Source: Bdellovibrionales bacterium (GTDB lineage Bacteria > Bdellovibrionota > Bdellovibrionia > Bdellovibrionales > UBA1609). Taken from it: a stretch of 64,000 nt of DNA. The stretch is from NCBI GenBank assembly GCA_016714165.1, contig JADJNU010000004.1:62001-126000 (forward strand). Reading direction: 5' to 3'. The number at the start of each line of letters is the position of its first letter. Position 1 is the stretch's first letter. The position numbers were made by a program, and so were the translations under genes. Below are positions 45,811 through 55,407 of the stretch, one piece after another. The notes beneath the pieces are model-generated. The model saw only the letters and a program-made list of their open reading frames with translations. It was not told the origin of the DNA and made no database searches.

Positions 45811-47086
45811 TTGCTCACTGTCTGGAACAACATTGTTCGCTGGCCCGAGCCCTGTCCAAGACCCTCATGAGGGCGAGGTGGCTTCATCGACTTCGTGTGG
45901 GGATAGAGATTTGCGATGGCCATTGCATCGTAGAGAGAACATTGGGATTCCTCAGGCTTGTAGGACATGACACTTTCGAGTTCGAATTGGTGGTCGAGGG
46001 TTAAGAGATGTCCAAATTCGTGCCTGGCGGTTCGAACAAGACTTTTGATATAACCAAAAAAATCTCCATATTTTTCCCGCTCCTTTGCAAAAATAAAGAT
46101 GTCGGAATCCTGCATTTGGTTGGTAATGAGATTCGACGTGCCAATAGTGATGGCCTCTTTTGCAATTTGGGGATTTTGTTCCACTAAATAGTTGTCAACA
46201 ATTTGAATACAATGAAAATTCAGGTCAGAAAATGGCGGGTAAATATCCACCGCCTCGAGTTTGATTTCAAGGCGGTCGGTGAGTAACTGAGTCCAGCTGG
46301 CTACGGCCTCCCGAATGGTTTTTTCAATCTTCCTGGTCTCGGCTCCGCAAATCTTCACGGGGAGTGGGGATTTGTTGTTCCAGGGAATCTTCACTCCTTT
46401 TCCAAAAATGTAATTAAATACCTTTGTGCCAATGGGAATTGGAGGAGTTGGTTCATTTTTTGTCCAATAAAAAGCAACAAGAGTGGAGCCTGATTTTTGA
46501 GTTTCATAACGACCAAGAAAGCTCATCATTTGACAATCCTGAGAACAGCTAAAGTGAATGGGGGTAATAATAAGCTTCGTATCTTCATTTTTCTGCAGGG
46601 CGAAAATCTTAAGTTTTCCATTGGGATCAAAATTCAGTAAAAACTTAATTTGACTCGGATCTTGCGATTCAAAACTCCAGACACCATTGGTTTTTTCAAT
46701 CATGTTATAGGTTTGTGAAACCTCAGGTTTCTTCTCCTGGCTTGGGTCCGTATCATTGGGGGCATTTTCTTTTCTAGATTCCGAATGGGTTTGGGAGGAA
46801 CAACAACTTCCTTCTCCTTAAACTGGATAATTGATCTTAAAAGGTAGTTGTTTGTGTTGCGAATCTGATTCCCATCAAAAGGAGTTGAGGGTTCACCAGT
46901 GCTTCCGGAAATAAGATTCATGGGATCGCCATTAACAAAATAAGTCTGAACTTTCGGCCCCCCCTCATTGGATCTCTTCTTCTCTTTTGCACAACCCATG
47001 AAAAATAAACTTGAGATGAGGGAGATAAGGCTACAGGCAAGAATTGCCTTCAAGGGACTTTTTGATTTACCGGTGATTCCAATCAT
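45804..47086 (-). pseudogene. metzincin-like lipoprotein metalloprotease, one-base frameshift near 46790
   Basis: Two frames. 46700-47086 has a lipoprotein signal (F-F-M-G-C, Cys about 32) but then turns into an implausible Arg-rich tail. 45804-46703 has the zinc motif H-E-F-G-H-L-L-T-L-D-H and a Met-turn S-V-M-S-Y, but no signal. Upstream of its ATG the second frame is open and encodes a natural Ser/Pro/Glu linker. One extra A in CCCAAACCC (about 46788-46790) joins them as V-V-V-P-P-K-T-H-S-E, giving a 427-residue surface or periplasmic lipoprotein protease. HExxHxxxxxH plus a Met-turn is metzincin-like (matrixin/astacin style). Upstream ATG has no strong site. Confidence 0.78.
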
Positions 47087-47244
47087 TATTTCTCCGTGCC
47101 AACTGCTTGGGCGGCTTATTCGATCTGGAATATAACTTTTACGCTATGAGTCAAAAAAGGGCAACTGGGAAGCGAGTTATTTCATATTTTTGAAAAATAT
47201 TCAAAATTAGAAATCGACAGTAACCGAAATCGACAAGCCTATTT

Positions 47245-47721
47245 CTAGAGGTATTCGATTCGGATAATTTCAACAATTGAATCTCCCGTTGGTTTATGAA
47301 TGAGTGCTTCCTCACCTTGCTTTTTGTTTAAAAGGGCCTTGGCCAATGGAGACTTCCAGGAAATCTTTCCGCGAGAGACATCAATTTCGTCCTCCCCCAC
47401 GATTTGATAGGTTTTGGGTTCATTTTGTTCGTTGAGTACAGTGACTGTCGCACCAAAGAGAACTTTGTCGGCTGAGACAGACTTTGGATCAACCACTTGT
47501 GCCATCTCAATGCGTTGTCCAAGAAAATGCAAGCGACGGTCAATTTCTCTCAAGCGTCTTTTGCCATAGATATAATCAGCATTTTCGCTCCGATCGCCAT
47601 TGCCTGCTGCCCAAGCAATTGTTTCTACGAGCTTTGGACGCTCTTGGTGAAAGAGTTCGCGGTACTCGTTTCGGAGGGCCTCGAGACCAGAAGGAGTGAT
47701 GTAGTTAGGGGCATTGGCCAT
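47245..47721 (-). CDS. greB: GreB, transcription elongation factor
   Basis: 158 residues with the GreA/GreB N-terminal coiled coil (G-L-E-A-L-R-N-E-Y, then G-D-R-S-E-N-A-D-Y-I-Y-G-K-R-R-L-R-E-I-D). The tip acidic pair lies in S-E-N-A-D-Y. The C-terminal FKBP-like domain ends G-D-S-I-V-E-I. The basic patch after the tip (K-R-R-L-R) and Y-I-Y-G-K are GreB-like rather than GreA. It rescues backtracked RNA polymerase by stimulating transcript cleavage. Divergent from the DUF481 gene with a 223-bp G-rich gap. Confidence 0.95.
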   Translation of the reverse strand: MANAPNYITPSGLEALRNEYRELFHQERPKLVETIAWAAGNGDRSENADYIYGKRRLREIDRRLHFLGQRIEMAQVVDPKSVSADKVLFGATVTVLNEQNEPKTYQIVGEDEIDVSRGKISWKSPLAKALLNKKQGEEALIHKPTGDSIVEIIRIEYL

Positions 47722-47944
47722 AGTGGCGATCTCTTCTCACAGCTCTCGTTGTTTCACAAGCTGAGAACAGAGGCTTGTAAAAGGGGAAGCGATGGGGAGA
47801 TATGTTTTGGTCGAATAATGGTTTTGGTCGGTTAGTGGGTCGAGTTCTTCTAGGTGTGAAGAGGATGTGGGTGTGCAGGGGATTTTTGGAAAGTAGATTA
47901 ATTGTTGGCAGAGAGGAATTGAATTGATAGGGTCCGGAGCCCTG

Positions 47945-48733
47945 ATGACGAGGACGGCTTTGATTTTTCTTTTCTTTCTTCTTGTGCTTGCTGGCTGTTT
48001 TTTTGAGAATCCGGGCGCAAGCGCTCAGAATATCGTCAATGTTGAGGCTGTGAGGCCTCGCGTAGAGGATCTTGGTTACAAAGGCGAAGCCAGATTTGAG
48101 TTAAATGGTGGAGCCGGAAACAGTGACAGAATATACGGTGGGCTCGGACACAGCTCCGTTTGGAACTCTGGCTTGTCCCAGCAATTTATCCTAGTCAACT
48201 ATAGGTATGGTGAAAGTCAGGGAATCAAGGATACAAGCGAGAGCCTTGTTCACTTGCGACATGTTAGACCGGTGGCCCCTCTTCGTTTTTGGGAGGGCTA
48301 CATACAGTCCCAAACAAACCAGTTCAATAGGCTCCGCTTTCGAGGATTGGCAGGTGGAGGCTGGCGTTGGGAGTTGCCAGAAATAGAGTGTATTACTTAT
48401 GCCTTGGGAGCCTGAATCTATTACTCCCATGATGAGGTTTATGAGACTGGGTTATTGAGCTCTGAACAGGAAAACACAGCTCGTGCCAATTTTTATTTTT
48501 CACTCCGCTCAACTGACTTGAAGGACGTAACAGCAATTTTTGTTTTATATTTCCAACCTAAAGTTGAAAAACTTGATGATTACCTGCTCCTTTCGAGTGG
48601 CATCCTAAAGATGAATTGGACAGAGAACCTGGCTCTTGCGCTGGAAGCGACCGTCACCCATGACAACTATCCTCCGGCCACAGTGAAAAAAACCGATATG
48701 AACTACATTTCAAGCTTAGTGGTGAAGTTTTAA
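47945..48733 (+). pseudogene. DUF481 (YdiY-like) outer-membrane beta-barrel, in-frame TGA at 48413-48415
   Basis: A single frame of 262 codons is cut by one TGA. Before it: a signal peptide (to about A-S-A-Q) and strands like G-E-A-R-F-E-L-N-G-G-A-G-N-S-D, R-L-R-F-R-G-L-A-G-G-G-W-R. After it the same frame reads I-Y-Y-S-H-D-E-V-Y-E, then strands to the terminal S-L-V-V-K-F. Y-A-L-G-A-W-I-Y-Y-S-H-D-E fits the DUF481 pattern, so TGG to TGA is the simplest change. TGA is a normal stop elsewhere in this window (kdpD, kdpF), so recoding is unlikely. GGAG precedes the ATG at 47945. Confidence 0.82.
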
Positions 48734-48798
48734 ATGTACTTTTGGGCTTTTGCTTTTGGATAGCTGACTCAACCCCGACGAATGCTTTAAAGGATAAT

Positions 48799-49167
48799 TT
48801 ATTTTAACTGGAAGTCAAAGTCCTCTACTTGATCTGGCGTCATCACACGTATGTTAAGATCGACCGGCTCCACCTTGTCCCGCGTGATCAAAAACTCTCC
48901 TTGTTGTTTGGTGACTGTCAGCCGCTTTTTGACCTTTCCAAAACCGTAAGTTGCCTCTACTGAAACCTCGCCCATTTTAACACTTGCAGCTTCATTTCCC
49001 ACAAGTTTAAGGCGGAGTTGTTTTCCCTTTGGCACCAGCTCAAGGCTAACCAGCTCTCCACTCTGTCGGAGGCCAGCAAAGCCCTTGCTCTGAGCGTCTA
49101 AATCCACGCTCTGAGAAAAGCTGGGAAAAGATATTCCAAAGCTCATCAAAACAAGAAACAATCTCAT
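48799..49167 (-). CDS. small exported protein, unknown function
   Basis: About 122 residues from ATG 49167 (GGAG eight bases upstream; an upstream in-frame start at 49197 gives an unlikely N-terminus). Signal peptide to about S-F-S-Q. The mature part is a small beta-rich domain (L-R-L-K-L-V-G-N-E, V-E-A-T-Y-G-F-G-K-V-K-K-R). No family recognised. Confidence 0.68.
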   Translation of the reverse strand: MRLFLVLMSFGISFPSFSQSVDLDAQSKGFAGLRQSGELVSLELVPKGKQLRLKLVGNEAASVKMGEVSVEATYGFGKVKKRLTVTKQQGEFLITRDKVEPVDLNIRVMTPDQVEDFDFQLK

Positions 49168-49401
49168 GAGAATTTCTCCAATCCGCCCATCTTGCAACCA
49201 ATTTAATTCAAGAGGTCTCAGATGGCCATCCAGAATATTGACTCATCTTGTCAACAGATAAGTCTCGTGAGGAGCAATAAAATTGAGACAAATATACCCG
49301 TATATTTTTTCATGGTTGATTTATAGATGTTTCAAAATGGAACAATCATTGCTTACTATCATTTGTAGGTTCGCAATTTAAATTTTTAAAAGGGGGAAAA
49401 T

Positions 49402-49809
49402 ATGAGAAATCGGATTTTGTTTGCTGTTGCTGTGGTTTTTACATTGGCTATTCCATTTTTGGATGCCGGGGCATCCACGCCTCCAAGAAAGGAAAAGGAA
49501 GTTGTCGTTGGTGTTAACGATGCATTTATACCGAGTGGTTTTGATGCCGAGTCAGAGGCTTATGTTGTTGTGGCAGGCTTATTTTCAAATACTTGCTATC
49601 GTTGGAAAAGAGCAGATGTCGGGCATGACTGGGCCACCAAGATACACGAAGTGCGAGCTGTTGCGGGAGTGAGCGAAGGCATGTGTTTGATGATGATGGT
49701 GCCATTTACGCAATCTGTGACACTTGGCAAGCTCGGAGTTGGTGAGCACAGAATTAGATTCATAGATGGCAACGACAACTATCTCGAGAAAACACTCACC
49801 ATCGAGTAA
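49402..49809 (+). CDS. small exported Ig-like-domain protein, unknown function
   Basis: 135 residues with a signal peptide (cleavage near D-A-G-A-S). The mature domain is a compact beta-sandwich-like sequence with two cysteines (N-T-C-Y-R-W and G-M-C-L-M-M) that could pair. It ends G-E-H-R-I-R-F...L-E-K-T-L-T-I-E, typical of a final strand. GGGGGA precedes the ATG. The downstream hairpin at 49881 may end its transcript. Confidence 0.68.
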   Translation: MRNRILFAVAVVFTLAIPFLDAGASTPPRKEKEVVVGVNDAFIPSGFDAESEAYVVVAGLFSNTCYRWKRADVGHDWATKIHEVRAVAGVSEGMCLMMMVPFTQSVTLGKLGVGEHRIRFIDGNDNYLEKTLTIE

Positions 49810-49880
49810 TGGGCTGAGCTACGGCGGAGAAGAAACCTTCGCCTTTGTTCTGGAGTTTGGAATTGCAGTGCTCCGAAAGT

Positions 49881-49908
49881 GTGGGGGGACTCTCAAACGT
49901 CTCCCCAC
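49881..49908 (+). terminator. strong hairpin after the small exported protein gene
   Basis: GTGGGG-G-GAC and GTC-T-CCCCAC pair (ten positions with one G-T) around TCTCAAAC. The following bases ATGATTTGG are only weakly T-rich, so it may be an intrinsic or Rho-assisted terminator for the 49402-49809 transcript. Confidence 0.55.
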
Positions 49909-50019
49909 ATGATTTGGATCTCAGATTTTGGGTTTACGGGCCTATAGGTAAGCAGGTTTCCAGACTTTAAGAATCGGCGGGAGTTTTTGTGTTTTTTATT
50001 TGCACTCATGGAGCCGAAG

Positions 50020-51425
50020 ATGAAACTTTTGTAAGGTTTATTTTCCTCTCTCTCATGCTAGCTGTGCCAGTCCTTGGTTGCAGTGTTCAGGATAAGTTCT
50101 CTCGTGTTCGCTGGAGTCGTGCCTCTCAACAAAATTTGACGCCTGAATTGGCTACGCTCATCTCATCTCCTCACAAGTCTCAATCTGAGAATGTCGAGAT
50201 TTCAGGTTATAAAATTGAACATTGGCGAACAATGAACGGAGGTTTTCCCGTTGAGGGAAGTTGGATAAAGGTACTGCGCGATAGTTCGGGAGCGCCAAAG
50301 CTGATTGAAGGGGATGTTTCTACCGATCACTTGTCTGAGAGTGACACAAAGAAGGCACAGCAGTTGGTATCACAGAAGGAGAAAGTCCTGAGTTTGGCTT
50401 GGCAGATCTATCCGGAACTTCGAGAGGCAAAAAAGATCTTTCCTTCTCAGATTGTTTTGAAATCAAGTCTTACAGGTTATGAGCCTTTTGTTGAGTTGAG
50501 TTATCTTCTTCACAATGAATCAGATGTCGTACAGGCGCAGATATCTCAAAAGGGCCGGATTATCGAGCGTCGCTCTGTCACAAATCACTTGATTACTGGC
50601 ACCGCTCAAGTTTTCCCGGGGTCTCCATTTCGAACTCCCTTGGCCGATGTGATTCTTTCAAATTTGGTGGGTGATGGGACTCTGACGAGTTCTCTGCTCA
50701 AAGTTGAATCAGAGGGGGGGAGCCGAGCTTTTAATCTAGATCATCAGTTTCGTTTTCAGCCTGACGAGAGCGCGTTTGATGAGGTGCAGGCCTATTACTT
50801 TGTTGAGCAAGCCTTGGTTTGGCTGAGATCTCAGTATTCTCTTTCCTTGCCCTTTCAGCTCAAAGTGAAGGTTCACGTCGGAGGAGTTGTTCCTTCAAAT
50901 GCCGCATTCTACTTCAGCGGAAATATCTATCTGGGAGATGGGGACAATGTGATCTACAAGAAAATTCCACAGGATCCATCTATCGTGATCCATGAAGTCG
51001 GACATTCGATAGTGCAAATTTTGGCCGGCCTTCCAAATGACAAAGAAGGTGGATCGCTCAACGAAGGATTTGCCGATTTTATTGCGGCTTCGTTTTTAGA
51101 TAGTCCACGTATGGCTGAGTATAGCTATTTAAAAGCTCCGTTTCGTCGCAACTTGGAGAATTCTTTGAATTATAGGACGGACGCGAAAGGCTCTCTCTAT
51201 CACGATTCTACGATTGTGAGCGGAACTTTGTGGGAGATTCGTCAATTTCTTGGCAAAGAGTTGACAGGTCGACTGGCTTTGCAATGCTTGGGACGATTGG
51301 GGGCTGGTTCTTTATTGAAGGATTTTCCTGCTGTCTTGCAGGAAGCTGTTGAGGACATTTCTTTGGATGATAAGAGCGCTGGGCAAATCAAGGCCGTTTT
51401 GATAAGAAGAGGTTGGGTATGGTAG
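50020..51425 (+). CDS. gluzincin (thermolysin/fungalysin-like) lipoprotein metalloprotease, start disturbed by one-base loss
   Basis: The main frame is open to 51425 and holds the zinc site H-E-V-G-H (at 50991) with the third ligand in N-E-G-F-A-D-F (at about 51060), a gluzincin pattern as in M4/M36 peptidases. A pro-domain-like region comes first. A lipobox V-P-V-L-G-C lies near residue 21 if the ATG at 50020 (GGAG six bases before) is the start. That ATG is in another frame and hits TAA after four codons; adding one T to CTTTTG (50026-50030) yields MKLFVRFIFLSLML. Without it the frame would have to start at GTG 49989, inside a poor leader. About 468 residues. Confidence 0.82.
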
Positions 51426-51473
51426 GCAAGGCCACGATATGTTTGGATGGGATAGGAATACGAGAAGGTGGAT

Positions 51474-51950
51474 GTGAAGAACTTCAGAGTGGTTTTTGTT
51501 GTTGTCATTTTTTTCTTTTCTGCGGTTGGTCGTAGTGAGTCGGTGATTTGTGAGGGAGAATCGATTGTTGGAAAATGGGTTTGGGACAAGTACATCTATC
51601 AGGGGGTTGAATCACCAATTCCTAACCCGGACCTTAATTTGGTTTTTGAATTTTTTCCTGATGGGAAAGACCGGGTATTTTGGGATCGTCGGGGACAGCA
51701 GGGGTTTTGCGAGCGGCATGGAGAGTATGTCTTTAGCGGTTGCAGGTTAAAGGATCGGGTGACCTGGATCAATCCAAAAAATGCGATTGGTTGCGCCACT
51801 GATCCGGACATGAGGCAGGGAAGAGAAACCGAAACTCAGGCAGAAATTCGGAATGGCGATTTTTACCTTTATTTTGAGGTGAACGGTAAGCCCTTTGTTT
51901 ATGTCTGGAAACGAATTGACGTGCCGGCCCCAGAAAGCCAGGGGCGATAG
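51474..51950 (+). CDS. small exported protein, lipocalin-like by size and strand pattern
   Basis: About 158 residues from GTG 51474 (AAGG six bases before; a GTG at 51468 is the alternative). The signal peptide ends near S-E-S. The mature protein has W-V-W-D-K-Y near its start, a pair or more of cysteines (F-C-E-R, S-G-C, I-G-C) and alternating strands through F-Y-L-Y-F-E. G-K-W-x-W near the N-terminus is reminiscent of lipocalin-like stress proteins, which is a weak basis. Confidence 0.65.
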   Translation: MKNFRVVFVVVIFFFSAVGRSESVICEGESIVGKWVWDKYIYQGVESPIPNPDLNLVFEFFPDGKDRVFWDRRGQQGFCERHGEYVFSGCRLKDRVTWINPKNAIGCATDPDMRQGRETETQAEIRNGDFYLYFEVNGKPFVYVWKRIDVPAPESQGR

Positions 51951-51983
51951 AAAGATTCCCTGAACCCGCGCTGATCGGGTATA

Positions 51984-53150
51984 TTGACAGCTATGCAGGG
52001 CGAATCACTGATGGGTCCGATAGCATGGACCACTGAGAAACTCTTTCTTTCAAGCCAAGAGTATTTCTACGAGATACTTCGCGCATGTAGTCATGCAAAA
52101 CAGTCCATTGACGTCGAAGTCTATATTTTTTCAAGCGATGAGGTCGGTAGGCGATTGATCACAGAACTGGCGAAAGCGGTGAAAAGGGGCGTTGAAGTCA
52201 GGCTCCTTGTTGATGGAATTGGTTCTCCTCATTGGGTACATGGTCCACTGGAGTCTCTTCCTGAGCAGACGGGAATTAAAACTCGGGTTTATCACCCCTT
52301 GGCGAGTCCCTGGAGCAGATGGGGATTGCGAAATTTTCCCCATTTCTTTTGGATTCTCAAATTATTGAACTCAATTAACAGAAGAAATCACAAGAAGGTT
52401 TTTCTGATTGATGGAGAAAAGGCTTTTGTTGGTGGTGTCAATATCAGCGAGGCCAGTTTGAAATGGAAGGACGTGGGAGTCATGGTTGAAGGGCCGGGAG
52501 TTTGTGATCTTAGTTCGGCTTTTTCATTTAATTGGACTCGTTCTGCGTCTTGGATAATGGATTCGGTGCGACAACCAAGGGCGGTAAGACGCATTTCAAG
52601 ATCTTGGCGGAATCCTTATGTCGAACTCAATCACACTTTGTTATTGAGAAGAAATCGTCTGCGCTTGCTCGTGGCACGCGTGAATCTCGCAACGATACGT
52701 GTCTGGATAGCGAACCCATATTGGGTGCCTTCTCCAAAGCTATTAAGGGCCTTGATTAGGGCGGCACAGCGCGGGGTGGACGTGCGTCTGTGCTTTCCGG
52801 GGTTTACAGACGTATTTTTTACTCGTTGGGTTGGCGAAATTTTACTCGCCCCTCTGATCCCTCTCGGTGTGAAACTATATGAGTTTCGAGACGGATTTGC
52901 CCATGCGAAATTTATGGTGATAGACAATTGGGGTAAACTGGGAAGCACAAATCTCAATTATCGGAGCCAATATCATGATCTCGAAGCAGACGTAGTCCTT
53001 TCCCGTTCGGAGAATATTGACTCATTGGCGAAGAATTTCACACAATATTGTGAACAATCGAATCTCGTTTCTGTGGCTGATGTGAGTCGACGTCCCTGGG
53101 TTCAGAGGTTGATCGGAAGATTCATTTTGATTTTCAAGAGGTGGATTTAG
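51984..53150 (+). CDS. phospholipase D/cardiolipin-synthase family enzyme
   Basis: 388 residues with two HKD motifs. The first is N-H-K-K-V-F-L-I-D (about 132-140) and the second F-A-H-A-K-F-M-V-I-D (about 305-313), each followed by G-G-V-N or G-S-T-N-L-N, the PLDc catalytic pattern. Family members act on phospholipids or phosphodiesters; there is no N-terminal transmembrane pair as in housekeeping cardiolipin synthase. The start is uncertain (TTG 51984, ATG 51993 or ATG 52011). Its stop overlaps the next gene's start by one base. Confidence 0.88.
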   Translation: MTAMQGESLMGPIAWTTEKLFLSSQEYFYEILRACSHAKQSIDVEVYIFSSDEVGRRLITELAKAVKRGVEVRLLVDGIGSPHWVHGPLESLPEQTGIKTRVYHPLASPWSRWGLRNFPHFFWILKLLNSINRRNHKKVFLIDGEKAFVGGVNISEASLKWKDVGVMVEGPGVCDLSSAFSFNWTRSASWIMDSVRQPRAVRRISRSWRNPYVELNHTLLLRRNRLRLLVARVNLATIRVWIANPYWVPSPKLLRALIRAAQRGVDVRLCFPGFTDVFFTRWVGEILLAPLIPLGVKLYEFRDGFAHAKFMVIDNWGKLGSTNLNYRSQYHDLEADVVLSRSENIDSLAKNFTQYCEQSNLVSVADVSRRPWVQRLIGRFILIFKRWI

Positions 53151-53908
53151 TGAAAGCTCATCAGAATAATTTGCGGGTTCTCAGCTATAACATTCACAAA
53201 GGGGTTTGCTTTTATTCTCGAAAACAAGTGCTTTTGAACATCAGGAATCTCATCCGTGAAGTCGACGCCGATTTGGTTTTTCTTCAGGAAATTCGAGGTC
53301 CTGGTTCACTGGGCCTGCATGACATAGAGAATTCGGAGGAATTTGATTCACAGTTGGAGTTTTTGGCAGATTCCGTATGGGAGCACTATGCCTACGGCAA
53401 GAACGCGGTTTACCAGGAGGGAAGTCATGGCAATGCTATCTTGAGTTGCTTTCCTGTTCGGCAATGGACCAATTTGGATATCTCCACCAACCCCTTAGAA
53501 AAACGAGGGCTTTTGCATGTTTCAGTGTTACATCCGAAGTTGGGCGATTTGCATTTGGTATGCCTGCATCTGAATCTCTTGGCCGGAGGTCGGCTACAGC
53601 AATTGGATCGCTTGATCATGCGCATTTCTGAAGAGGTGACTGATGGTCCACTCCTTGTTGCGGGTGATTTTAATGATTGGACTCAGGGAGCGAGTCGGCA
53701 CATTGGAGAGCGCATTCGTGTTCGTGAGGCATTTCATACCCTCTATGGCAGGTATGCTCGCAGCTTTCCAAGTCCGCATCCGTTGCTGTGCCTAGATAGA
53801 ATCTATTACCGTGGCCTGACTCCAATCGAAGCAGTCGTCATGACAGGTTCGCCCTGGAATCGGCTTTCCGACCATGCGCCTCTGGTTGTTGATTTTAAGC
53901 TCCAGTAA
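53150..53908 (+). CDS. endonuclease/exonuclease/phosphatase (EEP) family protein
   Basis: 252 residues from GTG 53150 (AGAGG eight bases upstream, start sharing one base with the PLD stop). EEP landmarks: S-Y-N-I-H-K-G near the start, F-L-Q-E-I-R with the metal-binding Glu, G-N-A-I-L-S, C-L-H-L-N-L, G-D-F-N-D-W and S-D-H-A-P-L at the end. No signal peptide. Members hydrolyse phosphodiesters in nucleic acids, lipids or inositides. Its coupling to the PLD gene suggests a shared lipid or phosphodiester substrate. Confidence 0.9.
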   Translation: MKAHQNNLRVLSYNIHKGVCFYSRKQVLLNIRNLIREVDADLVFLQEIRGPGSLGLHDIENSEEFDSQLEFLADSVWEHYAYGKNAVYQEGSHGNAILSCFPVRQWTNLDISTNPLEKRGLLHVSVLHPKLGDLHLVCLHLNLLAGGRLQQLDRLIMRISEEVTDGPLLVAGDFNDWTQGASRHIGERIRVREAFHTLYGRYARSFPSPHPLLCLDRIYYRGLTPIEAVVMTGSPWNRLSDHAPLVVDFKLQ

Positions 53909-54041
53909 GGGCGCATCAAAGCGAGACGAAAATTTGCTGAAATGTTAATAAATTTTCATAAACATTCTTCCGATCATATAGATGATATGTTGGTGCCTGA
54001 GAATCAGAGGTACAGAAAGAAGCTTTTTGGAGAGGTGTTGT

Positions 54042-54761
54042 ATGTCATTGCCCAAAGTGCTGTTGGTAGAGGACGAAGAATCTCATCGTTTGGTGATTGG
54101 TAAGGCCTTACATGGCCATTGTGATTTAGAAATGGCCAAAAGTTTTGCCGAAGGGGTTTCTAAACTGGAAAAGAGCCGTTACAGCCTTTTTATTCTCGAT
54201 ATTATGTTAGGAGATGGAGATGGATTCGAGCTGTGCAGTCGTATTCGAAAACTTGAGAGGTATGCTCGGACACCTGTTATGTTCCTTTCGGCGAAAAGCG
54301 AGGTGTCTAGCAAAGTTCTTGGATTTACCCTTGGTGCTGACGATTATATCGTGAAACCCTGCGACCCCTCCGAACTGCGAGCAAGGGTTGAGGCAAAAAT
54401 AAGGTGGACCCGCATTGAATCTGAGAATTCCAGAGTCCTTCGCCAAGGACCTTTTACTTTCTTTTTGGATATGCAACGCCTGGACATTAATTATGAAGGC
54501 CAGGAAGCCTCAATTAACCTAACGCCCCTTGAATTTAAGCTACTCTACTATCTTGCCTCTCATAAAGACCATATTATCAGTCGAGAACAGATTCTTGATG
54601 GAGTTTGGGGAAAATCTACAAATGTTCTAGATCGCAGCGTAGACACCTACGTGGCATCTTTGCGGCGAAAAATGGGTGACTACAAAAGATGCCTGCGCTC
54701 AGTTCATGGGGTGGGATACAAGTTTTCCTTGGATGAACTCGCCCACAAGAAGGCGTCTTAA
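54042..54761 (+). CDS. OmpR-family response regulator
   Basis: About 239 residues from ATG 54042 (GGAGAGG upstream). The receiver domain has E-D-E near the start, phosphoacceptor Asp about 53 in I-L-D-I-M-L-G-D, and Lys in I-V-K-P-C. A winged-helix output domain follows, with L-E-F-K-L-L-Y-Y-L and V-H-G-V-G-Y-K-F. No histidine kinase lies beside it, so it is an orphan; KdpD is the only kinase in this window and has its own partner. Confidence 0.93.
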   Translation: MSLPKVLLVEDEESHRLVIGKALHGHCDLEMAKSFAEGVSKLEKSRYSLFILDIMLGDGDGFELCSRIRKLERYARTPVMFLSAKSEVSSKVLGFTLGADDYIVKPCDPSELRARVEAKIRWTRIESENSRVLRQGPFTFFLDMQRLDINYEGQEASINLTPLEFKLLYYLASHKDHIISREQILDGVWGKSTNVLDRSVDTYVASLRRKMGDYKRCLRSVHGVGYKFSLDELAHKKAS

Positions 54762-54788
54762 TCTCAAAGGATCAACTGGGCCACGGGG

Positions 54789-54971
54789 CTATTTGATTTC
54801 TTTGTGAATCGTATGCTTACGCATATTGGGGTTGTATTTCTTTTTCTCTAACCGTTCGGGGTGGGTTTGAGTATTTTTCTTTGTCGTGTAGCGAGAAGGA
54901 GGAATCCCAGCCTTCCGAGACTCGGTGCATTCCAGCGTGATTATCCGAACTTTCCCTTTTTTCTTTGCCAT
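54789..54971 (-). CDS. rpmG: 50S ribosomal protein L33
   Basis: 60 residues starting M-A-K-K-K-G-K-V-R-I-I-T-L-E-C, then R-Y-T-T-K-K-N and a C-terminal K-K-K-Y-N-P-N-M-R-K-H-T, the L33 pattern. Only one cysteine remains at the usual zinc positions, so it is a C-minus-like form. GGAGG precedes the ATG. Convergent with the response regulator. Confidence 0.95.
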   Translation of the reverse strand: MAKKKGKVRIITLECTESRKAGIPPSRYTTKKNTQTHPERLEKKKYNPNMRKHTIHKEIK

Positions 54972-55084
54972 TTCATCAACCTCCGGGATTTGGTCTTATA
55001 ACGCCAACATTTGGTTAATGCCAGCTAAAATAACAGGAAAAAGATCTCTTCGAGCCAAGAAATCTCAAATCCTGGGCCGGGAGC

Positions 55085-55384
55085 TCAAAATTTGAAGGGG
55101 GAGAGCAGACAAAATCCCTTTCCAGAGGCTCTTCTTCTTCGATTCACTTTGACTAATTCCTGAATATACACGATTGGTCCCCGAGCGGGGCCGCTGGTTT
55201 TGGCTGGTACCAAAATCGTGTGGGCTATATCAGCTTCGCCGGGCGGATTCCATGGGAACTGAATGTCTGGCCTTGGTGTCTGCTTTCGCTTAGCGGCCTT
55301 GAGTTTTTCAGGTCGGGGAGTTTCCTTTAGTTCTTTTATCTTTTTCGACCTTTTATTTTGAAGCTCCTCCAGAGAAAGGGCCAT
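55085..55384 (-). CDS. small basic protein next to ParA, unknown function
   Basis: 99 residues, rich in Lys, Arg and Pro, with no signal peptide. It starts M-A-L-S-L-E-E-L-Q-N-K-R and has P-R-P-D-I-Q-F-P-W-N-P-P-G-E in the middle. GGAG precedes the ATG 6 bases away. It follows the ParA gene by 23 bases and may be its partner, in place of the ParB that is missing. Confidence 0.65.
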   Translation of the reverse strand: MALSLEELQNKRSKKIKELKETPRPEKLKAAKRKQTPRPDIQFPWNPPGEADIAHTILVPAKTSGPARGPIVYIQELVKVNRRRRASGKGFCLLSPFKF

Positions 55385-55407
55385 TGTTATCTCCTAACTG
55401 AGTGTCT

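Noticed and set aside
48413..48415. TGA read as tryptophan (alternative genetic code)
   Set aside because: TGA serves as an ordinary stop in kdpF, kdpD, the RND pump gene and others, so a code change is ruled out; a point change is simpler.
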